In this document: positions 35,320 to 44,063 of the stretch, one piece after another | Position numbering within the stretch: position 1 is the first letter of the stretch | Layout: each line of letters opens with the position of its first letter | Assembly: GCF_000423405.1 (NCBI RefSeq) | Contig: NZ_AUHX01000008.1 | Span: forward strand, 151,340 to 215,339 | Origin: Mesonia mobilis DSM 19841 | Lineage (GTDB): Bacteria > Bacteroidota > Bacteroidia > Flavobacteriales > Flavobacteriaceae | Direction of reading: 5' to 3' | DNA: 64,000 nucleotides | The notes under the pieces: model-generated | Told to the model about the DNA's origin: nothing | The model's database searches: none | Seen by the model: the letters and a program-made list of their open reading frames with translations, nothing else | Made by a program: the position numbers and the translations under genes

Positions 35320-36996
35320 TTATTTTTTCTTAGCCCAAGAATCTCTTAGCGTTACGGTTCTGTTGAAGACTAATTTTTCTGAAGTACTACTTTGATCTAC
35401 ACAGAAATAACCGATTCGTTGAAACTGAAATTGTTCTAATTCCTTTGCCTCTTTTAAACTTGGTTCTACATAACCGGTAATGACTTCTAACGAATTAGGA
35501 TTTACAAATTCTAAGTAATCTTTTTCTTTATCTGCATCTGGAGCTTCCACTGTAAATAAACGATCGTATAAACGTACTTCTGCGGCAACCGCATGTTTAA
35601 TAGAAACCCAATGTAAGGTTCCTTTTACTTTACGTTTAGACTCTTCTGTACCACTACCGCTTTTACTTAACGGATCGTAGGTACAATGTATTTCGGTGAT
35701 ATTTCCTTCTTCATCTTTAACTACATCTTCTCCTTTGATGATGTAAGCATTCTTTAAACGTACTTCTTTTCCTAAAGTTAATCTGAAAAATTTACGGTTC
35801 GCACTTTCTTTAAAGTCTTCTCTTTCAATATATAATTCTTTTGAAAAAGGTACTTGTCTGCTTCCTGCATTTTCATCTTCAGGATTGTTTTCTGCCTCTA
35901 GCCATTCTTCTTCTTTCTCGTAATTGGTAATGACTAATTTTACCGGATCTAAAACACCCATTACTCGTGGTGCAGTTTTATTTAAATCTTCTCGAGCGCA
36001 GAATTCTAAATGAGAAAGATCGATGATATTTTCACGCTTTCCTACTCCAATCGATTCAGCAAATTTTCTAATAGAATTTGGTGTGTAACCTCTTCTTCGT
36101 AAACCTGAAATAGTAGGCATTCGCGGATCATCCCAAGATTCTACCAATCCTTTTTCTACCAATTGCGCTAATTTACGTTTACTAACTATCGTATGACTTA
36201 AATTACGACGTGCGAACTCTCGCTGTTTAGGTTGAAATTCTTCCGGTTTGCTTACTTTATTTACAAACCAATTATATAATTCTCTATGCGGAAGAAATTC
36301 TAAGGTACAAAATGAATGAGAGATCGATTCGATAAAATCACTTTCTCCGTGTGCCCAATCGTACATCGGGTAAATTTTCCACTTGTCATTAGTTCTGTGA
36401 TGCGCTTTATGTACACAACGATACATAATTGGATCGCGCATTAACATATTAGAAGAAGTCATATCGATCTTAGCACGAAGTACATGCGCTCCTTCCGGAG
36501 TATCGCCGTTCTTCATCGCTTCAAAAAGTTCTAGGTTTTCTTCTACAGAACGCTCACGATACGGACTTTCTTTACCAGGTTCGGTTGGTGTTCCTTTTTG
36601 GTTGGCAATCGCTTCAGAAGTTTGGCTGTCTACATAAGCATCGCCATTTTTAATCATCTCTACTGCCCAATCATACAATTGCTGAAAGTAGTCTGATGCG
36701 TAACACTCTTTTGCCCATTTAAATCCTAACCATTCTACATCACGCTTGATCGAATCGACAAATTCTTTTTCTTCTTTAATAGGATTGGTATCATCAAAAC
36801 GAAGATTTACCGGCGCATTGTAGCGTAAACCTAAACCAAAATTTAAGTTGATCGACGAGGCGTGACCAATATGTAAATAGCCATTAGGTTCTGGCGGAAA
36901 TCTAAATTTTAGATCTTCCTTTTGATAACCTCCCGTCGCTAGATCGTCTTCTATAATTTGTTCTATAAAATTGAGTGACTTCTTTTCTTCTGCCAT
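35320..36996 (-). CDS. glnS: Glutamine--tRNA ligase
   Basis: GlnS charges tRNA-Gln directly. The 558-residue class I enzyme has the HIGH-type motif FPPEPNGYLHIGHASSI and a KMSKS-type VSKRKLAQLV, plus the two C-terminal beta-barrel domains. I start at the ATG at 36996 (MAEEKKSLNFIEQ). The frame open to 37104 adds 36 residues with no homology and overlaps the divergent ZIP gene. GlnS in Bacteroidota is of eukaryotic type, so this is expected. Confidence 0.95.
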   Translation of the reverse strand: MAEEKKSLNFIEQIIEDDLATGGYQKEDLKFRFPPEPNGYLHIGHASSINLNFGLGLRYNAPVNLRFDDTNPIKEEKEFVDSIKRDVEWLGFKWAKECYASDYFQQLYDWAVEMIKNGDAYVDSQTSEAIANQKGTPTEPGKESPYRERSVEENLELFEAMKNGDTPEGAHVLRAKIDMTSSNMLMRDPIMYRCVHKAHHRTNDKWKIYPMYDWAHGESDFIESISHSFCTLEFLPHRELYNWFVNKVSKPEEFQPKQREFARRNLSHTIVSKRKLAQLVEKGLVESWDDPRMPTISGLRRRGYTPNSIRKFAESIGVGKRENIIDLSHLEFCAREDLNKTAPRVMGVLDPVKLVITNYEKEEEWLEAENNPEDENAGSRQVPFSKELYIEREDFKESANRKFFRLTLGKEVRLKNAYIIKGEDVVKDEEGNITEIHCTYDPLSKSGSGTEESKRKVKGTLHWVSIKHAVAAEVRLYDRLFTVEAPDADKEKDYLEFVNPNSLEVITGYVEPSLKEAKELEQFQFQRIGYFCVDQSSTSEKLVFNRTVTLRDSWAKKK

Positions 36997-37086
36997 AATT
37001 TTTTCTTGTAAAGCCGCAAAGTTATCAAAAATTAAAATGTAGTGAATAACTTCAAAAGGTTTTATAATTTTATAATCTAAAACTAA

Positions 37087-37806
37087 ATGATGACTGAACT
37101 TCAAAAAATAATTCTGTATTCAGGTTTATCGGGAATTACTGTGTTTATTGGCGGAATAATTGCTCAACTCGTTGAAAAAAAATCTTCATCAACTAGTTTA
37201 TTGATGAAAGAAATTAACCACGGTATTTCTGCTTTTGGTGGCGGTATTATTGTTTCTGCGTTAGCTTTAGTCTTGATCCCAAAAGGCATTGAAAAATTAG
37301 CTGTTTTCCCCGTTGTTCTTTGGTTTAGTTTAGGTTCTATTTGCTTTTTTATGCTCGATCGATTAATTGCCAAAAAAGGAGGAAAAATTGCTCAACTTTT
37401 AGCGATGTTGATGGATTTTATTCCCGAAGCCATTGCGCTGGGTGCTGTTTTTGCTACCGATAACAAAACAGGAATTTTACTGGCTGTTTTCATTGGTTTA
37501 CAGAATTTACCTGAAAGTTTCAATTCCTATAAAGATTTACGATCCACGGGTTTTTCAGCTAAAAAAACTCTTACGCTTTTATTCATTTTAAGTTTTAGCG
37601 GAATTGTAGGTTCGTTAATTGGCTATAATTTTTTACAAGATCAACCAGAAATTACTTCAGCTTTAATGTTATTTGCCAGTGGTGGTATTTTATATTTAAT
37701 TTTTGAAGATATCGCACCGCAAGCCAAACTTAATCATACTTGGGTACCTGCTTTAGGAGCTAATTTAGGATTTTTAGTAGGCATTATTGGGCATTTGTTA
37801 ATTTAA
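37087..37806 (+). CDS. ZIP-family metal transporter
   Basis: A 239-residue integral membrane protein with about eight hydrophobic segments. The fourth segment contains MDFIPEAIALGAVFA and the fifth LQNLPESFNSYK; the paired polar residues E, N and E in these helices are the metal-binding signature of ZIP proteins, which import zinc or other divalent ions. A canonical histidine in the E..H pattern is absent, so metal preference is unclear. It is divergent from glnS and 44 bp before folB. Confidence 0.82.
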   Translation: MMTELQKIILYSGLSGITVFIGGIIAQLVEKKSSSTSLLMKEINHGISAFGGGIIVSALALVLIPKGIEKLAVFPVVLWFSLGSICFFMLDRLIAKKGGKIAQLLAMLMDFIPEAIALGAVFATDNKTGILLAVFIGLQNLPESFNSYKDLRSTGFSAKKTLTLLFILSFSGIVGSLIGYNFLQDQPEITSALMLFASGGILYLIFEDIAPQAKLNHTWVPALGANLGFLVGIIGHLLI

Positions 37807-37850
37807 GCAAATTCAAAATTTAGATAGTATATTCGTAAAAAAATAATATT

Positions 37851-38207
37851 GTGGGAATTATAAAGCTGAATAATATACGTGTGTACACCAATCACGGTTG
37901 TCTAACTGAAGAAGGAAAAATAGGAAGTGATTACCGCGTAGATCTAGAAATTCACGCCTCTTTGGAAGCTTCATCTATTTCAGATGAATTAAAAGATACC
38001 GTTGATTACGTGCATCTTAACCGAATTGTAAAAGAAGAAATGGCTATACGCGCTAAACTTTTAGAGCACGTTGCCAAACGTATTATCGATCGCATCTTTG
38101 AGGAGTTAGAAATGGTTGAACAAGCTGAAGTGGCCGTTTCTAAAATAAATCCGCCATTGGGAGGCGATGTAGAAAATGTAACGATTGTATTATCAAAAGC
38201 AAGATAA
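37851..38207 (+). CDS. folB: Dihydroneopterin aldolase
   Basis: FolB cleaves 7,8-dihydroneopterin in folate synthesis. The 118-residue protein has VYTNHGCLTEEGKIGSDYRVD at the N-terminus, DTVDYVHLNRIV, LLEHVAKRIIDRI, and a C-terminal VSKINPPLGGDVENVTI. Key residues of the tetrameric T-fold are present. Translation starts at GTG 37851 (GTGGGAATT), since no ATG is available in front of the conserved start. Confidence 0.93.
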   Translation: MGIIKLNNIRVYTNHGCLTEEGKIGSDYRVDLEIHASLEASSISDELKDTVDYVHLNRIVKEEMAIRAKLLEHVAKRIIDRIFEELEMVEQAEVAVSKINPPLGGDVENVTIVLSKAR

Positions 38208-38210
38208 ATG

Positions 38211-38240
38211 TTTGCTTTTAGCTAAAAATTATTACATTTG
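38211..38240 (+). promoter_or_regulatory. tRNA-Cys promoter
   Basis: A -33 element TTTGC (38211-38215) and a -7 element TACATTTG (38233-38240, perfect TAnnTTTG) are spaced 17 bp apart. The tRNA begins 19 bp downstream. Confidence 0.75.
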
Positions 38241-38258
38241 CAGTCCTTAATTATAAAG

Positions 38259-38329
38259 GGTGCCGTGGCCGAGTGGCTAGGCAGTGGTCTGCAAAACCAT
38301 GTACAGCGGTTCGAATCCGCTCGGCACCT
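38259..38329 (+). tRNA. tRNA-Cys (anticodon GCA)
   Basis: A 71-nt cloverleaf. The acceptor arm GGTGCCG (38259-38265) pairs with CGGCACC (38322-38328). The anticodon stem GTGGT/ACCAT holds the loop CTGCAAA, with anticodon GCA at 38291-38293. The T arm is GCGGTTCGAATCCGC. The discriminator is T (U), as expected for tRNA-Cys, and CCA is not encoded. A perfect Bacteroidota promoter lies upstream. Confidence 0.97.
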
Positions 38330-38333
38330 CAAC

Positions 38334-38365
38334 AAAAAAGCCTTTCCAAATGGAAAGGCTTTTTT
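38334..38365. terminator. Bidirectional terminator (tRNA-Cys / LysE gene)
   Basis: A 15-bp stem AAAAAAGCCTTTCCA (38334-38348) with complement 38351-38365 and a 2-nt spacer. It ends in the lysE stop region and serves both convergent units. Confidence 0.85.
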
Positions 38366-39066
38366 TATGATTCGTCGTTATCACTCTTCGGGATCACATG
38401 CTCCACTTTACTTTCTAACTCTTCTAATTCTGAAGGGAAAATTCCTCTAGAAACCAAGACCAATCCAAAAACGATAATTACAATACTTATCCCTCGTTTT
38501 AAACGATAAATTCGGGTAGGTGTTAATTTATGATTTAAACGTTTTGCTAATAAAATTTTCAATAGATCGATGATGAAATAAGTACTGATCACCGTTGTAA
38601 AAAATACCAACAATCGATTTGGATCCATTTCTAACTGCGGACCAAAAACAATGATTAATCCTAACCAGAAACCTAGCACGCCAATATTTACAAAATTCAG
38701 TAGAAAACCTTTGAACATGAGCTGAAATAAAGCACCTTTCTTCAACTTTCGAATACCATCTTCATCATCGGGATGCGGAATCGCTTTCTTTTCTTTTACA
38801 AAGGTTATTACGCCATAAGTTGCCATTACACAACCACCAAATATAAAAAGTGCAGGATCGTCTTTTATGCTATTTAGAAGTTTGCTAGTCCCTAAATAAG
38901 CGATCGATAAGAAGAAAATATCGGCTAAAATTACACCGATATCAAAAAAAACAGCCGCCTTAAAACCTTTAATAGCAGCAGTTTCTAGCAAAACAAAAAA
39001 TACAGGACCCAGTAAAAAGGCCAAAAAGAAGCCTAACGGAATTCCGGCAAAAATGTCTTGTAGCAT
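38365..39066 (-). CDS. LysE-family amino-acid exporter
   Basis: A 233-residue membrane protein of the LysE/RhtB translocator family. About six hydrophobic segments are visible. The N-terminus has the family signature PLGFFLAFLLGPVFFVLLETA with the GP.FF motif, and FFDIGVILADIFFLSIAYLG follows. Such proteins export amino acids by proton exchange. The substrate is not predictable. A single gene, with its 3' end inside the bidirectional terminator after tRNA-Cys. Confidence 0.85.
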   Translation of the reverse strand: MLQDIFAGIPLGFFLAFLLGPVFFVLLETAAIKGFKAAVFFDIGVILADIFFLSIAYLGTSKLLNSIKDDPALFIFGGCVMATYGVITFVKEKKAIPHPDDEDGIRKLKKGALFQLMFKGFLLNFVNIGVLGFWLGLIIVFGPQLEMDPNRLLVFFTTVISTYFIIDLLKILLAKRLNHKLTPTRIYRLKRGISIVIIVFGLVLVSRGIFPSELEELESKVEHVIPKSDNDES

Positions 39067-39120
39067 AAATAGGGTGTTCTAATCTTGATTACACAAAGGT
39101 AAGCAATAGATCATTGAAAT

Positions 39121-39795
39121 TTACCTTAGGTTAATATTTCCGCCTAAAGTCACTTTTTGATCTACTTTTTCAGGATCGCCATAAATATTAATATTACCAC
39201 CGGCTTGTACTTTAGCTTTACAATACGCTGAAGTTTTTATCTCAGCATTTCCGCCTGCTTGCACTTTTACCTCGGTAGTTTTAGTTTCTAGATCTTCGCC
39301 ATCGTATTGGCCGCCGGTTTTAACTTCTATAATTTGCTCTTTTGCATTGCCACGCGTTTGCACGTAACCACCGGTTACACTTTTAACTTCTAATTTTTCA
39401 ACATTTAAATAGCCGGCAATAATTTGCGCTCCTTCTTGTGAGTTTAACGTAAGTAAAGGCTGTTCTACATGTTCTGCGATTTCTACGTAAGCGCCTTCGT
39501 TAGCATCGACAACCTCTGCAGTTTTATAATATACTTTGATCTTGGTATCGGTCTCGCTCCAGATATTCCCTAAGCCTAACCTAATTTTTAAGGTATTGCC
39601 TTTTACTTTCGCTTCAATTTCGTCTTTATCGAAACCGGTTGCTACAATTTTATTTTCTGTGGAAGGAATTAAAGTCGCCTGAATTTTACTGTAAATCTTG
39701 ATTTCTGAAAATTCTTCGTTAATCGCTATTTCTGTTTCTTGTGCAAATACAGAAGCGCTTAAACTTAGCAAGAACAAAAACAATAACTTTTTCAT
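39121..39795 (-). CDS. GIN-domain (DUF2807) secreted protein
   Basis: A 224-residue secreted protein. The signal peptide MKKLLFLFLLSLSASVFAQ is followed by a beta-helix-like putative auto-transporter adhesin head domain (GIN, DUF2807) with repeated short strands and GG turns (KTGGQYDGEDL, VQAGGNAEI, VQAGGNINIYG). The family is common in Bacteroidota; its function is unknown. A single gene, 54 bp upstream of lysE on the same strand. Confidence 0.85.
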   Translation of the reverse strand: MKKLLFLFLLSLSASVFAQETEIAINEEFSEIKIYSKIQATLIPSTENKIVATGFDKDEIEAKVKGNTLKIRLGLGNIWSETDTKIKVYYKTAEVVDANEGAYVEIAEHVEQPLLTLNSQEGAQIIAGYLNVEKLEVKSVTGGYVQTRGNAKEQIIEVKTGGQYDGEDLETKTTEVKVQAGGNAEIKTSAYCKAKVQAGGNINIYGDPEKVDQKVTLGGNINLR

Positions 39796-39884
39796 AAGGT
39801 GTTGAATTGACTATTTTCTATTACAAAAATACAATCTTAATGATGGTTTTGTTCTAAAAACGTGTTAATGCAAATTTTTTAAAC

Positions 39885-39918
39885 GAAAAAAGGAACTGAA
39901 TTGAAACAGTTCCTTTTT
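39885..39918 (-). terminator. Terminator of the small membrane gene
   Basis: Stem AAAAAAGGAACTG (39885-39897) with complement CAGTTCCTTTTT (39907-39918) and loop of 9 nt. It lies 26 bp past the stop of the 39944 gene, with a T-run on the minus strand. Confidence 0.8.
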
Positions 39919-39943
39919 GATTATCAATAGACTTATTATTAAA

Positions 39944-40387
39944 TCAATTATTAAAAATAGACCTATGCTTTTTAAGTAATAAAAACATATTTAATAAACT
40001 AGTTCCTGTAAAAGCTATTAATGCAACAATTGTAATTGAAGAGTCTACTTTACTATTAAATAACAAATAAAAAATTAGTATTATACTTAATAAATAGCCT
40101 ATTAATGGTATTATTTTTTTACTAAAAATTAATGCTATTGAAATAACGTAGAAAAAAAATATTAAAAAATCGATTGAAAATAAATATTCTTGTTTAAGTA
40201 TTGAAAGATCAATTACCGGATAATAAATAAAAGTAAACATCATACCTCCTAAAGGTAAAATTATACCTTTACCAGCAGGAATAGGAAATAATAATAAAAT
40301 AAGTATTGTCGATATTTTTAAATAAAATATTAAGTTTTTCATGTCACATAATTTACTCAGCACTATTAGAATGGGTAGTGAAAACAT
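39944..40387 (-). CDS. Unrecognised four-helix membrane protein
   Basis: A 147-residue protein dominated by membrane segments (about four, after the possible start MKNLIFYLKIST at 40342). The ATG at 40387 adds 15 residues; the choice is open. It has a GKG-containing loop (PAGKGIILPLGG) and a basic C-terminus (KKHRSIFNN). I do not recognise a family. It sits in a small-gene patch with a 48-residue membrane protein and a pseudogene upstream on the same strand, and base composition is more AT-rich than in neighbouring housekeeping genes. Confidence 0.55.
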   Translation of the reverse strand: MFSLPILIVLSKLCDMKNLIFYLKISTILILLLFPIPAGKGIILPLGGMMFTFIYYPVIDLSILKQEYLFSIDFLIFFFYVISIALIFSKKIIPLIGYLLSIILIFYLLFNSKVDSSITIVALIAFTGTSLLNMFLLLKKHRSIFNN

Positions 40388-40423
40388 CGCTATTTCTAAT
40401 TGGATTACTGTTTCTTAAAAATT

Positions 40424-40570
40424 TTATTTCTCACTGTTCTTCTCTAATTCTTTAATTTTCAATTTTAGGTATTTGGTCAACAGAAAATAAAATCTAATAA
40501 ACATTATTAGGACCAATATGATAAGAATTGGTCCTAAGATTCCCCATACATCGGTAAAAAGCTGTTTCAT
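40424..40570 (-). CDS. 48-residue single-helix membrane microprotein
   Basis: Reading the minus strand from the ATG at 40570 gives a 48-residue protein beginning MKQLFTDVWGILGP, with one long hydrophobic helix (residues 11-31), a basic flank (TKYLKLKIK) and an acidic end (ELEKNSEK), and a TAA at 40424. The clean signal-anchor pattern, spacing of 11 bp to the upstream pseudogene and 36 bp to the downstream membrane gene support it as real. No family is recognised. Confidence 0.6.
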   Translation of the reverse strand: MKQLFTDVWGILGPILIILVLIMFIRFYFLLTKYLKLKIKELEKNSEK

Positions 40571-40581
40571 AATACAATATT

Positions 40582-41032
40582 TTATTTACAGATCATATAA
40601 TCACATAAATCTTCAGAAGATTTAAAATAATGAATTTGTTTTATTTCACTTAAATTTTCACTTACCGTAAAAAGATTTTTAGAACTTCTGTATTGATTGA
40701 TCTCAATGATGAAATTGATAATTAAGTCTTTTTCGATTTTGGAAATATTTTCAATATTAAATTCTGAAATACCCAAAACATAAAATCGGTAACATCCTGC
40801 TTGGATTTTCATTAAAGATTTTTGGTATTTTTTTAATTACCTTAGAAAAAATAGTATCATTTAAAATAAATACTTGAAAATTTCTTCTACTGAAACTACT
40901 TTTCACATAATGATAAGTTGAATACTTCTTATTTTCATATTTATTAGAATACTCTATTTCTTCACAATTTATAATTTGAGAGCTACAAAATAAACCGGTA
41001 AAAAGAAATAAAATTAAAATTTAATACCTCAT
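40582..41032 (-). pseudogene. Broken small secreted protein gene (nonsense plus frameshift)
   Basis: On the minus strand, ATG at 41032 reads MRY, then a TAA stop at codon 4, then ILILFLFTGLFCSSQ, a perfect signal-peptide core in the same frame. The frame continues about 65 residues to a run of seven A (40828-40834 on the plus strand as T7). Beyond it the sensible frame shifts by one to LKKYQKSLMKIQAGCYRFY and on to the stop at 40582. Removing one A joins both halves into a roughly 149-residue protein. So the gene has two lesions. The intact downstream frame (40582-40812, 76 residues) could still be translated from an internal ATG but looks like debris. Family unknown. Confidence 0.7.
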
Positions 41033-41103
41033 CTAAAAAACTAATTATTAAATATTTACAATAAATACATTTTAACTAAAAGAGATAAGATAAAACAGAC
41101 TAA

Positions 41104-41210
41104 TGCGTTAGGGATTGAGGCTTTGTTGGAGCTCTTTTAGATAATTAGTGTTAATAAAACTAATTATCTAAAAAGCGACTGCCGAAAGCCCGACCCAAAG
41201 GGTAACGCCC
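41104..41210. repeat. Intergenic repeat family R1 (copy a)
   Basis: Bounded by GCGTTAGGGATTG at the left and AGCCCGACCC...GGGTAACGCCC at the right. It contains a 15-bp perfect inverted repeat TTTTAGATAATTAGT (41135-41149) with complement at 41159-41173. The end sequences recur, inverted, at 51200-51287 and, more divergent, at 63280-63370. It sits directly at the rnr stop. Confidence 0.6.
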
Positions 41211-43420
41211 TAAACCTCTACTTCTTCTCTTGCACCAATCAGGTTAAAATCTAAATGACGTTTTACGAGATCGGCGTTTTTTACCGTGACGTAAACTTCA
41301 TCTCCTAATTGATAAACTTTCTTGGAGTTTCGACCTACGATTGCAAAATTCTCTTGATCGAACTCAAAATGATCTTCTTTTATATCTCGTAAACGCACCA
41401 TTCCTTCACATTTATTTTGCTCGATCTCTACGTAAATTCCCCATTCGGTCACGCCGGAAATTACACCCAAAAATTGTTCGTTTTGGTGATCTTGCATAAA
41501 CTTCACTTGCATATACTTGATCGAATCACGTTCTGCATTGGTCGCAAACATTTCCATATCGCTACAATGGTTACAACGCTGTTCGTAATCTTCTTCGTTG
41601 GCAGAATTTTTTCCGTCTAAATAGCGCTGCAATAAACGGTGCGCCATCACATCGGGATAACGACGAATAGGTGAAGTGAAATGCGAATAATAATCGAAAG
41701 CCAACCCGTAATGACCAATATTTTGCGTACTGTAATAGGCTTTGCTCATCGTACGAATGGTTAAGGTATCGACCATGTTTTGTTCTTTCTTCCCTTGAAC
41801 ATCTTTTAAAAGTCCGTTTAAAGACTTGCTTACGGCTTTTCGATCTTTTAGGTTAAGCTTATACCCAAATTTACCGACAACGTTCTCTAGCGCTGCTAAT
41901 TTTTCGTCGTTCGGTTCGTCGTGGCAACGATACACAAAGGTTTTTTGTGGTTCTTGTTTTCCTATAAATTCTGAAACTTTTTTATTGGCTAACAACATAA
42001 ACTCTTCGATAAGTTTATTTGCATCTTGTGAAGTTTTAAAATACACACCGATCGGTTCGTTATCTTCATCTAAATTAAATTTTACTTCAACCTTATCAAA
42101 AGAAATTGCTCCGCTAGCCATCCGTTTGGTTCGCATTTTTTTAGCTAATCGATCTAAAGTTAGTACTGCATCTACAATCTCTGGCGTAGTTTCGTAAAGC
42201 TTACCGGTAAGGGATATTTTATTTGGGATCTCGCCTCTTTTGGTTTCGATAATATGTTGAGCTTCTTCGTAAGCAAAACGGGCATCGCTATAAGTTACCG
42301 TTCTTCCGAACCAGTTATTCACTACTTCAGCTTTTTTGTTAATTTCAAAAACTGCAGAAAAGGTATATTTTTCTTCGTGTGGTCGTAACGAACAAGCGTT
42401 GTTTGATAAAACTTCCGGAAGCATCGGCACGACACGATCTACTAAATAAATAGAAGTACCACGTTCGTAAGCTTCTTCATCTAAAATAGTACCGGGTTGC
42501 AGGTAATGCGAAACATCGGCAATATGAATACCAATTTCGTAATTACCGTTTTCTAAAATTTTAAAACTCAGCGCATCATCAAAATCTTTCGCATCTTTTG
42601 GATCGATCGTGAACGTAAGCGTATCTCGCATATCGCGACGCTTTTTAATTTCTTTTTCTTGAATAGAAGTATCTAATTTATTCGCAAATTCTTCCACTTC
42701 TTTTGGGAAATCTGTGGGTAAACCATTCGATGCTAAAATCGATTGCATCTCGGTTTCGTGTTCACCCGCTTCACCTAAAACTTCTAAAATCTTACCGGTT
42801 GGCGAATCTTTTTTCTCGGGCCAACCTTCCATTTTTACTAAAACTACGAGTCCGTTTTTAGCGTCTTTCGTTAAGTTTTCTTTCGGAATAAAAATATCGG
42901 TATACATTTTTGGATTCTGTATTTCTACAAATCCAAAATTGTCGTTGAGGTGCAAAACACCTACGAAATTCTCTTTTTTTCGTTTTAAAATTTCAACAAC
43001 TTCACCTTCGGGTTTTCTTCCTCTTCGGCTTCTATACACGTAAACTTTTACTTCATCGCCGTCTAACGCCCGATTTAAATTGTTACCGGGTACATAAATA
43101 TCTTGTTCTTGATCTTCAACCACAACATAACCATCTTTTCGGGTGGTCATATCTAAGATTCCTGTAAAATAATTTACGCGTTCGTTGATCTGGAATTTAC
43201 CGGATTCTACTTGTATAATTTGTTTGCCTTTAGAAAGCTTTGCTAATTCTTTAATAATTTGATTTCTGCTATTGGCATCGTTTACATCAAGTTTAGCAGC
43301 AATTTGTTTGTAATTAATGCTTTGGTTAGCATTGCTTCTGAGTATATCTAAGATTTTTTTAGAAAGACCTGGTATTTTATGAGTTCTTTTTTTCTTACTC
43401 TTACTTCTTCTTTTTGCCAT
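41210..43420 (-). CDS. rnr: Ribonuclease R
   Basis: RNase R is a 3'-to-5' exoribonuclease that degrades structured RNA. The 736-residue protein has a lysine-rich N-terminus with helix-turn-helix-like SINYKQIAAKLDV, cold-shock domains, the RNB catalytic domain with DPKDAKDFDDALSF (metal-binding aspartates) and RRYPDVMAHRLLQRYL, and a C-terminal S1 domain (FLGVISGVTEWGIYVEIEQNKCEGMV). Full length. It is the nearest gene of the left flank of the origin candidate apart from the two small genes at 43.6-44.06 kb. Confidence 0.95.
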   Translation of the reverse strand: MAKRRSKSKKKRTHKIPGLSKKILDILRSNANQSINYKQIAAKLDVNDANSRNQIIKELAKLSKGKQIIQVESGKFQINERVNYFTGILDMTTRKDGYVVVEDQEQDIYVPGNNLNRALDGDEVKVYVYRSRRGRKPEGEVVEILKRKKENFVGVLHLNDNFGFVEIQNPKMYTDIFIPKENLTKDAKNGLVVLVKMEGWPEKKDSPTGKILEVLGEAGEHETEMQSILASNGLPTDFPKEVEEFANKLDTSIQEKEIKKRRDMRDTLTFTIDPKDAKDFDDALSFKILENGNYEIGIHIADVSHYLQPGTILDEEAYERGTSIYLVDRVVPMLPEVLSNNACSLRPHEEKYTFSAVFEINKKAEVVNNWFGRTVTYSDARFAYEEAQHIIETKRGEIPNKISLTGKLYETTPEIVDAVLTLDRLAKKMRTKRMASGAISFDKVEVKFNLDEDNEPIGVYFKTSQDANKLIEEFMLLANKKVSEFIGKQEPQKTFVYRCHDEPNDEKLAALENVVGKFGYKLNLKDRKAVSKSLNGLLKDVQGKKEQNMVDTLTIRTMSKAYYSTQNIGHYGLAFDYYSHFTSPIRRYPDVMAHRLLQRYLDGKNSANEEDYEQRCNHCSDMEMFATNAERDSIKYMQVKFMQDHQNEQFLGVISGVTEWGIYVEIEQNKCEGMVRLRDIKEDHFEFDQENFAIVGRNSKKVYQLGDEVYVTVKNADLVKRHLDFNLIGAREEVEV

Positions 43421-43600
43421 TTATTCTTTTCTCAATTGTTTCTAAAAGTACGTTTAAATAATTAGAATATATTTCTTTTCGATTAAAGTTTTGTTAAGTA
43501 GCGCTTACAAAAACTTTACATACAATTTAAATTTTCTTCATCTTTAAGTGTTAATTAAAACCTAAAATTTCTTAAATTAGAGTTATAATTCGAAGCTAAA

Positions 43601-43750
43601 ATGTACAAACAGAAGCGTTTATACTTTCTATTTATCTGTATTTTCCTATTAGGGATCGCTTCTATATTTCTAATAATCAATAGTTTACTAGAATCTACTA
43701 CTTCACCTATTTTAATTTCTAGAACTTCTGCCATTCACGTTAGTCACTAG
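43601..43750 (+). CDS. 49-residue single-helix membrane microprotein
   Basis: An ATG at 43601 gives a 49-residue product: MYKQKRLYFLFICIFLLGIA with a hydrophobic helix at residues 7-28, then a serine- and threonine-rich outside tail (ESTTSPILISRTSAIHVSH), ending in TAG at 43750. Positive-inside charge and A-rich leader (GAAGCTAAA) support it. It is 43 bp upstream of the DUF2007 gene on the same strand. No family recognised. Confidence 0.45.
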   Translation: MYKQKRLYFLFICIFLLGIASIFLIINSLLESTTSPILISRTSAIHVSH

Positions 43751-43793
43751 TAATTAAGCAATTAAATAGTATTTTTATTCTTACAAATTAGGT

Positions 43794-44063
43794 ATGAGCA
43801 ACTATTTATATTTAGCTACGTTTAGCAATCCCTTTCAGTATGCGATTTTAAAATCTATTTTAGAACGCGAAGCTATTCGTTTCTTTTTTCAGAACGAAAC
43901 AGTTATAGGTCTACTTCCTTTTTATTCTTCACCTTCGGGAGGTATTCATCTAAAAGTTCATCCCGAAGACTTTGAGAACGCAAAGCTACTTTTCGAAGAA
44001 TTTGAGAACGCAAAGCTACTTTTCGAAGAATTTAAATACAACTCTCATTTAAAAATTACCTAA
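43794..44063 (+). CDS. DUF2007 domain protein with tandem duplication
   Basis: An 89-residue cytoplasmic protein resembling DUF2007 (putative signal-transducing protein): YLATFSNPFQYAILKSILE at the N-terminus and GGIHLKVHPEDFENAKLLFEE. The last block is duplicated. A perfect 30-bp direct repeat (43971-44000 and 44001-44030) repeats ENAKLLFEEF in frame, adding ten residues. It sits immediately left of the origin-like region. Function of the family is unknown. Confidence 0.75.
   Translation: MSNYLYLATFSNPFQYAILKSILEREAIRFFFQNETVIGLLPFYSSPSGGIHLKVHPEDFENAKLLFEEFENAKLLFEEFKYNSHLKIT
43971..44030 (+). repeat. Perfect 30-bp tandem duplication in the DUF2007 gene
   Basis: Two identical consecutive 30-bp units starting TTTGAGAACGCAAAG. 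Identity is complete, implying a recent event. It stays in frame. Confidence 0.9.

Noticed and set aside
38259..38329. tRNA-Cys as an integration site
   Set aside because: No integrase and no duplicated tRNA 3' end are visible in the window.
41826..42197. Plus-strand frame opposite rnr
   Set aside because: Shadow of a strongly conserved coding strand; composition and lack of motifs argue against a gene.
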